A stretch of DNA of 64,000 nucleotides from an uncultured Bacteroidales bacterium (lineage in GTDB: Bacteria > Bacteroidota > Bacteroidia > Bacteroidales > P3). Where the stretch lies: positions 62,001 to 126,000 of the forward strand of contig CAMVMX010000005.1 in assembly GCA_947168665.1 (NCBI GenBank). The letters run 5' to 3'. A model generated the notes under the pieces. It did no database searches. It was not told the origin of the DNA and worked only from the letters and a program-made list of their open reading frames with translations. Numbering within the stretch: position 1 is the stretch's first letter; the number at the start of each line of letters is the position of its first letter. Below are positions 35,801 to 44,528 of this stretch, piece by piece. Both the position numbers and the translations under genes were made by a program.

Positions 35801-37390
35801 ATGATGAAAAGATTTATCGCAGTTGTACTATTGGTATTGGCTCTCGGCGTTGACGGCTGGGCGCAGATGAAGGGTGGCGTGGCCGTGAAGGTGACACGCA
35901 AAACCCAGATGGTGAATGGCAAACGTTATTTTATCCACATAGTGGAGCAGGGACAGACGGTGTATGCCATATCGCGGGCATACGGGTTGAAGGAGGTGGA
36001 GGCTATCACCAAGAAGGATATTCACTTCCTGCAGGTGGGCGACACGGTGTGGCTGCCCTGCAGGGGACAGCGTATGCCCGACGGGAGCACCGCCCCCCAA
36101 GCCACGGACAAGGTGCAGGAGGCCCCCTCCCAGTCTCAGACTCCGGGCAAGGGCGCTGAACATCATGCGGGCGGAATGTCTCAAGGGGCGACCGGCAGCG
36201 GTGCGCAGCGGCCTTCGCAGACCTCACAGTCTTCGGTTGCCGAGGGCGAGGTGTTGGGTCCCCGGGCAGAGGTGCGGCAGCGGGTGAATCCGCAGAGTAT
36301 TGTGGTGTCGCTGATGATGCCCCTCTATTTGAGCCAGATGGATAATATCTCGACTTCGAAGTTCGATGTCGAACAGCGTGGTAAGATTACTTATAAGAGT
36401 TTGGAGTTTATCCAGTTTTATGAGGGCCTTTTGCTGGGGCTTGACAAGCTGGAGCAGATGGGGTATAATGTGATTCTGAACGTGGTGGATGTGGAGGGGA
36501 CGAGCGATGAGGCTGTGGAGCAGGCCTTCAGAAGCCACAAGGTGGCCGAGAGCGACTTGCTGATAGCCATGCTCACGCGGCAGCCTTTCGAGAAGGTGAG
36601 CGAACTGGCACGCGAGGCGCGCCTGTTTGTGGTGAACCCGGTGTCGGACCGCGAGGAGATTGTGAAAGACAACCCGTATGTGTTTAAATGTATGCCGTCG
36701 GTCAAGGCCCGGGCCAAGGCCACGGTCGAGGCCATCCACAGAACCTTGCCCAGCGCCGAGGTGTTTGTGATTCATTCCGGCTCCAAGGCTGAGAAAAGCG
36801 CGTTGGCTGCCCTCACTGCCGAGATGGACAGGGTTGAGGGTATGCAGTATAAGCTGGTGGACTGGGCAAAGGCGCAGAAGCTGACCTCGACACTGAAAAA
36901 CAGCGGCCAGGCCGTGGTGGTGAGTCTCTACGACCAGGACAAGTCGAAGAATAGAATCTATGCCCAGCAGTTGCTCAACAAGCTCTCCTCAATTAAGACT
37001 AACACCCCCTATCTGTTTACTTTTGTCGACTGGTCTTCGATGTATTCCGACATCGATTTCGCCCAGTTGCAGAATCTGAATTATCATACGTTTTATGGCG
37101 ACTGGCTGATGGCCGACGACCAGCACCGGGCATTTGTGGAAACTTTCCGCGAGGAGTTCAAGACTGAGCCCATCAGCGCCTACGCCGGCATGGCTAACGA
37201 TATTATTCTTTACTTCGTATGCGGACTGCAGCAGAAGGGTACCGCGTTCTTTGAGTCGCCGATGGTGCCGCAGCCCAAAGGAATGATTTACCCCCTGTCG
37301 TTTGGCCGTGACCGCCAGGATTATGGTTTCGAGAACAGCATGGCGGTCCTTTACCGCATGGCGGATTTCCAATTCAAAGCAGTGAAATGA
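35801..37390 (+). CDS. Exported LysM / periplasmic-binding-fold protein
   Basis: A 529-residue exported protein (start at 35801, or one codon later). After a signal peptide (KRFIAVVLLVLALGVDGWAQ) comes one LysM repeat (about residues 45-85, HIVEQGQTVYAISRAYGLKE with LQVGDTVWLP), a Ser/Gln-rich linker (about 90-150) and a type I periplasmic-binding fold (about 165-525; VVSLMMPLYL, VNPVSDREEIVKDNPYVF, AYAGMANDIILYFVCGLQ). This arrangement is common in Bacteroidales and links peptidoglycan binding to a ligand-binding-like domain of unknown ligand. Its stop overlaps the lpxC start (ATGA), so it is coupled to lipid A synthesis genes. Confidence 0.82.
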   Translation: MMKRFIAVVLLVLALGVDGWAQMKGGVAVKVTRKTQMVNGKRYFIHIVEQGQTVYAISRAYGLKEVEAITKKDIHFLQVGDTVWLPCRGQRMPDGSTAPQATDKVQEAPSQSQTPGKGAEHHAGGMSQGATGSGAQRPSQTSQSSVAEGEVLGPRAEVRQRVNPQSIVVSLMMPLYLSQMDNISTSKFDVEQRGKITYKSLEFIQFYEGLLLGLDKLEQMGYNVILNVVDVEGTSDEAVEQAFRSHKVAESDLLIAMLTRQPFEKVSELAREARLFVVNPVSDREEIVKDNPYVFKCMPSVKARAKATVEAIHRTLPSAEVFVIHSGSKAEKSALAALTAEMDRVEGMQYKLVDWAKAQKLTSTLKNSGQAVVVSLYDQDKSKNRIYAQQLLNKLSSIKTNTPYLFTFVDWSSMYSDIDFAQLQNLNYHTFYGDWLMADDQHRAFVETFREEFKTEPISAYAGMANDIILYFVCGLQQKGTAFFESPMVPQPKGMIYPLSFGRDRQDYGFENSMAVLYRMADFQFKAVK

Positions 37391-38328
37391 GACAACGGAC
37401 TATAGCGAAAGAATTCCGCCTGACGGGCATGGGGCTGCACACTGGACGCACAGTGACTGTGGCGGTAAGACCGGCACCGCCCGATTTCGGCATCGCTTTC
37501 AGACGTACTGACCGCTTTAATATCGTAACATTGAAAGCCTTGGCACGCGAGGTGAGCGAGACTAAGCGGGGTACTACCCTGGGTGCGGGTCGCCACAGCG
37601 TGGCTACGATTGAGCATCTTATGTCCGCACTGCATGGCAGCGGGGTGGACAATGTGTTGGTGGAATTGGACGGCGGCGAGGTGCCTATTCTGGACGGCTC
37701 GGCCCGCCCGTGGCTGATGGAGCTGACCCGTGTGGGCACGGTGGAGCAGGATGCGGAACGGCATGAGTACTGTTTTGAGGAGTCTGTCCGTTTTGAGCAT
37801 AAGCCGACAGGGAGCCTGTATGAGGTGGAACCGGCTGAAAGGTTCTCGGTGGACTGTGTGATTGATTTCCCCGGAAGCGTCATCGGGCGGCAGTCGTCGC
37901 GGCTGGACAGTATGGACTGTTACGGGAGCGAGATTGCCCCGTGCCGCACGTTTGTTTTCCTGCATGAGATAGAACCTTTGCTGCACTTGAACTTGATAAA
38001 GGGCGGCAGTTTGGACAATGCACTGGTGTTTGTGAACAAGGAACTGGGGTCGCGCCAGCTGAGACGGCTGGAGCGGACTTTCCATAAGGATGCCTCCCAG
38101 TTCAGGGTGCACGACGGGGTGCTGAATACCACTGACCCCTATTTCCCCAACGAACCCAGCCGCCATAAGCTGCTGGATTTTATCGGCGATGTGAGGTTGG
38201 TAGGGATGCCGCTGAAGGGGCATTTCACTATTTATAAGCCTGGCCACAGGGCCAATGTGGCTTTCGGAATGTATTTGATGGATTATATCGAAAGGAGGAG
38301 CGCAGGGGCTGATAAGAGCCAGGCGTGA
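37387..38328 (+). CDS. lpxC: UDP-3-O-acyl-GlcNAc deacetylase LpxC without fused FabZ
   Basis: A 313-residue LpxC, the zinc enzyme that commits UDP-acyl-GlcNAc to lipid A. Visible landmarks: RLTGMGLHTGR, TIEHLMSALHGSGVDN (first zinc histidine), LDGSARPWL, CRTFVFLHEIEPLL, DNALVFVN, RHKLLDFIGDVRLVG (zinc His and Asp) and KGHFTIYKPGHRANVAF (catalytic histidine). In most Bacteroidales LpxC continues into a FabZ dehydratase of about 140 residues; here it stops after DKSQA and lpxA begins 34 bases later. It overlaps the LysM gene by four bases. Confidence 0.94.
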   Translation: MRQRTIAKEFRLTGMGLHTGRTVTVAVRPAPPDFGIAFRRTDRFNIVTLKALAREVSETKRGTTLGAGRHSVATIEHLMSALHGSGVDNVLVELDGGEVPILDGSARPWLMELTRVGTVEQDAERHEYCFEESVRFEHKPTGSLYEVEPAERFSVDCVIDFPGSVIGRQSSRLDSMDCYGSEIAPCRTFVFLHEIEPLLHLNLIKGGSLDNALVFVNKELGSRQLRRLERTFHKDASQFRVHDGVLNTTDPYFPNEPSRHKLLDFIGDVRLVGMPLKGHFTIYKPGHRANVAFGMYLMDYIERRSAGADKSQA

Positions 38329-38362
38329 CTCACCAATGTAAGAACGAAAATCGTTTTATTAT

Positions 38363-39145
38363 ATGCAAATGAATGATATACATCCCAATGCACAGATTGG
38401 GAGTAATGTGAAGATAGGGAATTTCACCACAGTGTGTGACGATGTGGTCATTGGGGATAACTGCGAGATCGGCCCCAATGTGACCATCTATCCCGGCGCA
38501 CGCATTGGCGCAGGATGCCGTATCTTTCCGGGTTCGGTCATTTCGGCCATACCGCAGGACTTGAAATTCGACGGCGAGTATACGACCTGCGAAATCGGCG
38601 AGGGAAATACTATCCGTGAGTGCTGCACCATCAACCGCGGCACCTCGGCGTCGGGGCGCACTGTGGTGGGCAACAACAATCTGCTTATGGCGTATGTCCA
38701 TGTGGCGCATGATTGCGTGGTGGGGAACCATTGCGTGTTTGCCAACAATGCCACGCTGGCCGGCCATATTGTGGTCGGGGATTATGTGATTTTGGGCGGC
38801 AAGACGGCCTGCCTGCAGTTTATCCATATCGGGTCGCACGTCATCACGTCGGGCGGTTCGCTGGTCGACAAGGACATACCGCCGTTTGTGAAGGCTGCCC
38901 GTTACCCGATTTCGTATGCGGGTGTCAACTCCCTCGGATTGCAGCGCAGGGGGTTCAGCCGCGAGGAGATTAATAATATTACTGATATATATCGTTTTAT
39001 ATTCCAGAAGGGATATTCCATAAGCCACGCCGTGGAGGAAATCAAGGAGCGATATGGCCACACCGATGAGGGCAAGCAGGTGCTGAGTTTCATCGGCAGC
39101 GCCACCACGGGGCTGATGAAGGGGTATACCTTTATGAAACGATAA
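38363..39145 (+). CDS. lpxA: Acyl-ACP:UDP-GlcNAc O-acyltransferase
   Basis: A 260-residue left-handed beta-helix acyltransferase that begins lipid A synthesis. Hexapeptide repeats run from residue 5 to about 190 (HPNAQIGSNVKIGNFTTV, ISAIPQDLKFDGEYTTCEIG). The active-site histidine is in LMAYVHVAHDCVVGNHC, and LAGHIVVGDYVILGG follows. The C-terminal helical part (RRGFSREEINNITDIYRFI) is typical of LpxA. It directly follows lpxC; both are likely expressed with the LysM gene from one transcript. Confidence 0.96.
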   Translation: MQMNDIHPNAQIGSNVKIGNFTTVCDDVVIGDNCEIGPNVTIYPGARIGAGCRIFPGSVISAIPQDLKFDGEYTTCEIGEGNTIRECCTINRGTSASGRTVVGNNNLLMAYVHVAHDCVVGNHCVFANNATLAGHIVVGDYVILGGKTACLQFIHIGSHVITSGGSLVDKDIPPFVKAARYPISYAGVNSLGLQRRGFSREEINNITDIYRFIFQKGYSISHAVEEIKERYGHTDEGKQVLSFIGSATTGLMKGYTFMKR

Positions 39146-39205
39146 GCAATTCTCATGCCCGTAGGGAAAGTAATTGATGTCGACACAATTAAATAGTAAT
39201 CCGTG

Positions 39206-39433
39206 ATGAAAAAGAAATTTTTAGCTGTAGGTCTTGTCCTGTTGGTTTTGTGCGTGACTGGCTGCAAGGAAAAACGTTGCCACTGCATCACGCGCCGCTC
39301 CAGCGAGAGATTGCCAGCCCACTCGTTTGAGCCTTTGGATGGACACAAGAGTTGCTCCGAGCTGAACAAAGAGTGGATGGCTGCGGACAGCTCGTTGGAG
39401 TTGATCAACAAGGAGTGCACCGAGGAGGAGTAG
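39206..39433 (+). CDS. Small cysteine-containing lipoprotein, function unknown
   Basis: A 75-residue protein with a lipoprotein signal: MKKKFLAVGLVLLVLCVTGC, lipidated at the cysteine after VTG. The short mature part has four more cysteines (KRCHCIT, HKSCSEL, NKECTEEE), which could form two disulphides or bind a metal. The start is the ATG at 39206; a GTG just before it is also possible. It lies 60 bases after lpxA and 13 before the flippase gene, so probably in the same transcript. No family is recognised. Confidence 0.7.
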   Translation: MKKKFLAVGLVLLVLCVTGCKEKRCHCITRRSSERLPAHSFEPLDGHKSCSELNKEWMAADSSLELINKECTEEE

Positions 39434-39446
39434 TCTCGTTGAGGCT

Positions 39447-40712
39447 ATGCATATAAAGGGCAATGCTTTTGTCAAAAACAGTCTCACACTTTCGGGTGGG
39501 GTGGCTGTAGCTCAGGTGTTGCCATTTGTTTTCTACCCCCTGCTGGGCCGCCTGTTCACGGCGGGAGAATTTGGTTTGCTGGCGGCCGTCACGGCTATCA
39601 CCTCCGTATTGGCAGTGCTGGGTTCGTGCCGTTACGAGGCTGGCATCCTTGTGGTGCGCAGCAAGCGCGAGGCTGCCCGGCTGGCCGTGCTCTCGGTGGT
39701 GCTCAGTGTGTCTGTTTTGGCGGTCAGTTGGCTTGTGTTGCAGTTTGCGTTGGCGGATCCGCTGAGCCGGTGGTTCAAGGAGCCGGAACTGGGGCGGTGG
39801 CTTTTTGTGTGTCCGTTGGCGGCATTCTTTGTTGTGATATACAATGTGTACAACGAGTGGTGCGTGCGCGAAGGGTATTTCAAGGCATTGGGGGTGAATA
39901 AGATTGTCAATTCGGGAGCGATAGCCTTGGGCAAAGTGCTGATGGGTGTGTTGCGGTGGAGTTCGCAGGGACTCGTTGTGGGCGACTTGGTGGGACGCGG
40001 CATCAGTGCCTTGGGTTGCATTGTGCGTGCGTGGCTCAAAGACGGGGTGTATTTCGCCTCTGTCCGCTTGCGCAGTCTGCCGAAAACGGCTGTCCGCCAC
40101 AAGGGTTACCCCCTTTACACCATGCCGGGCCAGTTGCTCAACACCCTCGGCCAGGCAGCACCCGTGCTGATGATAGCCTATTTTTTCAACAGCGAGGAGG
40201 TGGGCTATTTTTCGATGGCCATGACTCTGTTTTCAGTACCCATCAATGTGGTCAGTTCAGCCATCCGCGACGTATACCGGAGGCGGGCCAACGACGAGTA
40301 TGCCCGGCAAGGCAACTGCCTGAAGAGTTTTGACAGGGTGATGCTGCTGCTCGCCGGTGCAGGAGTGGCGGCACTGCTGCTGGCCGTGTGGTTCCTGCCG
40401 GCGTTGATGGGGCTGTTCATGGGCGCCGGCTGGGAAACGGCGGGCCGCTATGCGCAGATACTTGCCCCGGCGATGGTCGTCATGTTTGTGTCCAACTCCC
40501 TGACAGGCCTGTTTTTTATTGCCGACAAGTTGAGACAGTTTTTCTGGTGGCAGTTCTATTTTACAGCAGCGACGTTGCTCTCTGTGTGGTTCGGCGGCAT
40601 GTTGTTTCACAGCATGGAGGGGGTGCTGATCCTCTTTGCGGTAGGGCGCGCCACAGCCTACGGGGCCAGTATTGTCATGACGCGCCGCTATGCTGCCGGA
40701 GCCAAGGTGTAA
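39447..40712 (+). CDS. Wzx-type oligosaccharide flippase family protein
   Basis: A 421-residue membrane protein with about twelve hydrophobic segments. The N-terminus (VKNSLTLSGGVAVAQVLPFV, YPLLGRLFTAGEFGLLAAVT) and the RYEAGILVVRSKREAARLAV segment are typical of polysaccharide-transporter flippases (MOP superfamily). It would move lipid-linked polysaccharide units across the inner membrane. It lies in the lpx neighbourhood, about 27 kb from the polysaccharide gene cluster at the start of the window, which has no flippase of its own. It ends ten bases before the convergent ccsBA stop. Confidence 0.87.
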   Translation: MHIKGNAFVKNSLTLSGGVAVAQVLPFVFYPLLGRLFTAGEFGLLAAVTAITSVLAVLGSCRYEAGILVVRSKREAARLAVLSVVLSVSVLAVSWLVLQFALADPLSRWFKEPELGRWLFVCPLAAFFVVIYNVYNEWCVREGYFKALGVNKIVNSGAIALGKVLMGVLRWSSQGLVVGDLVGRGISALGCIVRAWLKDGVYFASVRLRSLPKTAVRHKGYPLYTMPGQLLNTLGQAAPVLMIAYFFNSEEVGYFSMAMTLFSVPINVVSSAIRDVYRRRANDEYARQGNCLKSFDRVMLLLAGAGVAALLLAVWFLPALMGLFMGAGWETAGRYAQILAPAMVVMFVSNSLTGLFFIADKLRQFFWWQFYFTAATLLSVWFGGMLFHSMEGVLILFAVGRATAYGASIVMTRRYAAGAKV

Positions 40713-40722
40713 TCCAAACAGG

Positions 40723-42843
40723 TTAGTTGTAGGCGTGCATGCCGCCAAGGATAAGGTTGACTCCGAAATAGGTGATTACCACGCTGAGGAAAGAAACGAT
40801 GCACCAGATGTGGAACCGCCGCACAGAGTGCCCTTCAATAGTGGAGAGATGGAGGGGGTAGAGGTAGACAATCAATGTGATGAGAGCCCATACCTCTTTG
40901 GGGTCCCAGCTCCAGTAGTTGCCCCATGAAATGTTGGCCCATACAGCCCCGATGATGATGCCCAATGCCAGCAGTGCGACGGCGGGGTAGAGCATCAGCA
41001 AGTTGGTGCGCTGGATGCCTTTGCGCAGCGAGGGCCGCAACAGGGCGGCGATGCTGCCAAACATGACAAGGAGAAAGAGGGCGTATGCAATCATGATGAC
41101 GGTGACGTGCAGGGTGAGCAATGGCGAGCTGAGTACCGGCATGAGGGGAGTGACAGGTGGATTAGACCCGCTCATCATGGCCACCAACAGGCAGAAGCCT
41201 ATGGCCATCAGCGCGATGGATGGGGCCATGGGATGCTTCTTCATGAGGCAGAGCGAAAGGATGCCCATGGCGATGGACATGAGGTGCATGCTGTCGAACC
41301 CTCCGGCCATGGGTGCATGTCCGCCTGCAATCCAGCGGAGAGTGAAGATGAGCAGCAGGAAAACCGTCAGCAGTGCCACCACGAGGGCCGAAGCCCGATA
41401 GTGCCAAGGCACGGAATGCCGCCTGTCAGCACGTCGCGTGCCCGAAGCCATGGCAAGCACGAAGAAGATGAGTCCGAGCGTGATGCTCACAATGGCAAGC
41501 CAACGGCCGGTGGTGAGGGAGTTGTATAGTCGCTCGGCCTTCACCCGGAGCGGCGAGGGCAGCACTGAGGAGGCCTTCTTGTGCTGGTATTCAGCGGTTT
41601 TGTCGAATACGGTATTCAGGGTTTCGAAGTCCCCTTTTACCACCAGCTCTTGGCAATAGCTGAGTTGTTTGCGCACAAAGAGATATTCGTCGTCGCCGGT
41701 TGATAGGGGCAGGGGGTCGTTTTGAGCGTACCAGTTGAGGGTGCCGGTTGAGTCGGCGAGGGGGAATATCTTCAGTAAGCTGTTTCCCAGTATTATCTTG
41801 ACCAGATTCAACTTCTCGTCGGCGGCCCGGAGGTCTTTGGGAAGAGGGCGTGATTGGAAAAGGGACTCGTGGGCCACAAGGTTGTTATAGGATGTGTAGC
41901 GTCCGTCCATGCCCAACTGTCGGTGAAGATCGGCCCCTTTGATTTTGATTATGGGTTCGTCGCACCATTCGCCGCTGTAAAACAGCCATCCGCTTAAAAC
42001 CTGCTCTGGAGTGAGTCCTTGGTAGGTGGCTTTGCCATATAACTTGGTGGTAAAGTCTTTGGCAAGGGTTTGCAGCGGGCAGATGCGGCCTTTGTAGAGT
42101 ACGTACATTTGGCCCATTTTGTCGGCAGTGGGGCGGGGGAGTGTCTGTGGGGCGGCTTGTGCGGTGCCGCAAAGCAGCAGCAGGGCTACGGGCAGTCCGC
42201 GCAGCAGACGCCGCCAGTGTGAATGACGGGAGAGAAACATCCACACCAATCCTGCCAAGACGAGGAGATAGCCTGTGTAGGTGACGGCGATACCCCAGGG
42301 GTCGTGCGACACGCTGAGAGTGGAACCTCCCTCCATGTCGTAGTCGGCTTGGTAAAAACGGTAGCCTTTGTGGCGGTAGATGTTGTTCATGGATATGGTG
42401 GCTGGTTGTCCGTCGACAGTAAGGTGGCTGACGAAGTCCATCGGAGCCTTGGTTCCGGGATAGGTTACTGTTTCGAAACGGTCGAGTACAACGCTGAATG
42501 GCAGTGTGAAGGAACCTCCATTACCGTTGTCGCACACGCGGTTGTCTACTCCCGGCTTCAACTCCAGTTCGCCGTGTTGGCCAGTCCAGGTGGTGAGGGC
42601 TCCTCCCATCAGAATCACTGCGACAGAACTGTAGAGCAGCAGCTGGTAAGGCGTGTGCCACAGTTTCCGGCGGATAATGGCATACACGCATCCTACGCCC
42701 ACGACTGCCAGCAGCAGGATGAACCACCATGAATTATAGACATGTTCGAGGGCAAACGCGTTGCCCTGGTATTTTTCAATAATAGTGCCGGCAGCGAGGG
42801 CTATCACTACCGGCACCATGAGTATGACAGGTGTTTTTTTCAT
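40723..42843 (-). CDS. ccsA: Cytochrome c biogenesis protein, CcsB/ResB-like plus CcsA fusion
   Basis: A 706-residue membrane protein that should attach haem to c-type cytochromes (system II). The N-terminal third has hydrophobic segments and an exported domain with LELKPGVDN as in ResB-like proteins; residues 225-440 form a large periplasmic domain; the C-terminal part has six or more membrane helices with the haem-handling motif WGNYWSWDPKEVWALITL at about residue 639. The end ITYFGVNLILGGMHAYN also fits CcsA. It is the last gene of the porin/imelysin/di-haem operon, 93 bases after the di-haem gene, which provides an obvious substrate. Confidence 0.93.
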   Translation of the reverse strand: MKKTPVILMVPVVIALAAGTIIEKYQGNAFALEHVYNSWWFILLLAVVGVGCVYAIIRRKLWHTPYQLLLYSSVAVILMGGALTTWTGQHGELELKPGVDNRVCDNGNGGSFTLPFSVVLDRFETVTYPGTKAPMDFVSHLTVDGQPATISMNNIYRHKGYRFYQADYDMEGGSTLSVSHDPWGIAVTYTGYLLVLAGLVWMFLSRHSHWRRLLRGLPVALLLLCGTAQAAPQTLPRPTADKMGQMYVLYKGRICPLQTLAKDFTTKLYGKATYQGLTPEQVLSGWLFYSGEWCDEPIIKIKGADLHRQLGMDGRYTSYNNLVAHESLFQSRPLPKDLRAADEKLNLVKIILGNSLLKIFPLADSTGTLNWYAQNDPLPLSTGDDEYLFVRKQLSYCQELVVKGDFETLNTVFDKTAEYQHKKASSVLPSPLRVKAERLYNSLTTGRWLAIVSITLGLIFFVLAMASGTRRADRRHSVPWHYRASALVVALLTVFLLLIFTLRWIAGGHAPMAGGFDSMHLMSIAMGILSLCLMKKHPMAPSIALMAIGFCLLVAMMSGSNPPVTPLMPVLSSPLLTLHVTVIMIAYALFLLVMFGSIAALLRPSLRKGIQRTNLLMLYPAVALLALGIIIGAVWANISWGNYWSWDPKEVWALITLIVYLYPLHLSTIEGHSVRRFHIWCIVSFLSVVITYFGVNLILGGMHAYN

Positions 42844-42936
42844 GCAAAAGGTTTTCTGGGCTGTCGGATCAGACAGGATTCAGCCCAGTGGGCCGTTGGG
42901 GTCGCTGATGTTGAATCCTGATGAAAGTTTTCTGTG

Positions 42937-44505
42937 TCAGATGGCATTAATGAATTTCACTACGGCATCGCGCTCGTTTTTGGAGAGTTGGCGGAATTTC
43001 TCCACGCTCCAGCGGGCGTCGCTGCCCGGGCATCCGTGCCACATGATGGCCTCAATCACATTGCGGGCGCGGCAGTCGTGCAGACGGTCGCTGTGGCCAC
43101 TGCAGATGGGGGACAAGCCACGACCCCACAGCGGAGTGGTGCGGCACCACCCTGTGCGGATGTCGTTGACCATGTGGAGGCGATGCTGGACCATGTCTGT
43201 GTAGGGCCAGATTTTCTGGAACGGGTAGCGGGGCAGACGGTTGTCGGAGTCGGTGAAGAAGCCGTTGGGGTCGGTGAAGTTGTCGGGGCCAGTGGTCCAG
43301 CTGGGACGGTGGCAGGTGGCGCACCCCATGTCGCGGAACAGCTTGCGGCCCAGCTGTACCGTCTCGTCTTTCAGGTTGCGGGCGGCCGGGACGGCCAGTC
43401 CGCGGTGCCACACCATGAAGTTGACATAGTCGCGGTCCGTCATCTCGACAGGCAGGGTATCGCACATCAGGTAGTTGTAGATGTCAGTGCTGGGGTCGCC
43501 GCTCTTGTTCCACTGGGGAAAATAGTGATAGAACTGTTGCTGCACTTCGGGGTCGGCGGCGGCAGCGCGGGCATAGATGGTCTTGTCGAGACTCAGATAG
43601 TGGCTGCGGCGGTCGCTGCGGGTGACGTTGGGTATGTTCCAGATAGCGTTGGCTCCGGCAGCATCCTGCAGAGGACCGCGGCTGAGGGCATAGGTGAACC
43701 GTTTGGGATGATTGGTGCGGCCATAGTATGAGGCCCAGTCGTGTCCGGCCCAGATGGCTGGGTTCAGTTCCACGCCAGCATCGTATTCTTTCTGGTACTG
43801 GGCTTTCAGCGAGTCGTCAGGGATGGCATCGAGCAGGCCGGTGCCATAGATGCCGATGGTGCTTTCCAGCCGGAAAGCCAGGTCGCCGTAAGGCGAAGCC
43901 AGCGGAGCATAGAAAGCATCCTCTGGAATGGTTACTTCGGGATAAATCAGGCTGTAGGTCTCGCCGTCGGGGAAGCGGTTGCCCCATTCGTCGGTGTATT
44001 CGAGCCAGGCGATGTCGATTTTATTCTCGTCGATAGAGGGTTTGAAGGGTGGCACAGCCTGTGTTTGGGGCATACCGGCCACTGAGGTTTCGTAGGCATC
44101 GGTGTTCTTGTTATATACCACCAGGAGGTAGCCGTTGGCCCAGTCTTCGGCGCGGTAGCGTTCCATGCGGCGTCCGTGGCCGTAGCCGGGGTGGCAGTTC
44201 TCACACGATGAGCGGACATACAACGGCCCCAGTCCGTTGAACGGGGGATTGTTTTGCGTGATGGTGTGTTCGAAAAAGAATTCACCGTATTTGAAAGCAT
44301 TTGTCATGCCTGCATATTCAACAGCAGGTGTGGGGTCTTCGAATGCCGAGGCCGACTGGTTGAATGTGGTGCCGAGCAGACCGCCGGCATACGTCTCTTC
44401 GTCTACGCCTTCGGGTAGCTGGGATGTTTCGGGTTCGCTCTGGCATCCGGCCAGCCCCAGCATGGCGGCTGCCACGAGGCAAGGTACAATGTGTTTCTTA
44501 GTCAT
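42937..44505 (-). CDS. Di-haem oxidoreductase (DUF1111 family) lipoprotein
   Basis: A 522-residue exported protein with a lipoprotein signal (VAAAMLGLAGC, Cys21). Two c-type haem sites are clear: SCENCH (Cys101, Cys104, His105) and GCATCH (Cys395, Cys398, His399). The segments EFFFEHTITQNNPPFNGLGP and GLGSE-like repeats before the second haem site are typical of the DUF1111 di-haem oxidoreductases that neighbour imelysin genes. It would work at the cell surface or in the periplasm as an electron-transfer enzyme, perhaps on a metal-bound or sulphur substrate. It lies between the imelysin and ccsBA genes and needs the latter for haem attachment. Confidence 0.92.
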   Translation of the reverse strand: MTKKHIVPCLVAAAMLGLAGCQSEPETSQLPEGVDEETYAGGLLGTTFNQSASAFEDPTPAVEYAGMTNAFKYGEFFFEHTITQNNPPFNGLGPLYVRSSCENCHPGYGHGRRMERYRAEDWANGYLLVVYNKNTDAYETSVAGMPQTQAVPPFKPSIDENKIDIAWLEYTDEWGNRFPDGETYSLIYPEVTIPEDAFYAPLASPYGDLAFRLESTIGIYGTGLLDAIPDDSLKAQYQKEYDAGVELNPAIWAGHDWASYYGRTNHPKRFTYALSRGPLQDAAGANAIWNIPNVTRSDRRSHYLSLDKTIYARAAAADPEVQQQFYHYFPQWNKSGDPSTDIYNYLMCDTLPVEMTDRDYVNFMVWHRGLAVPAARNLKDETVQLGRKLFRDMGCATCHRPSWTTGPDNFTDPNGFFTDSDNRLPRYPFQKIWPYTDMVQHRLHMVNDIRTGWCRTTPLWGRGLSPICSGHSDRLHDCRARNVIEAIMWHGCPGSDARWSVEKFRQLSKNERDAVVKFINAI

Positions 44506-44528
44506 ATTAGCTTGATGTTTTGGATGTG

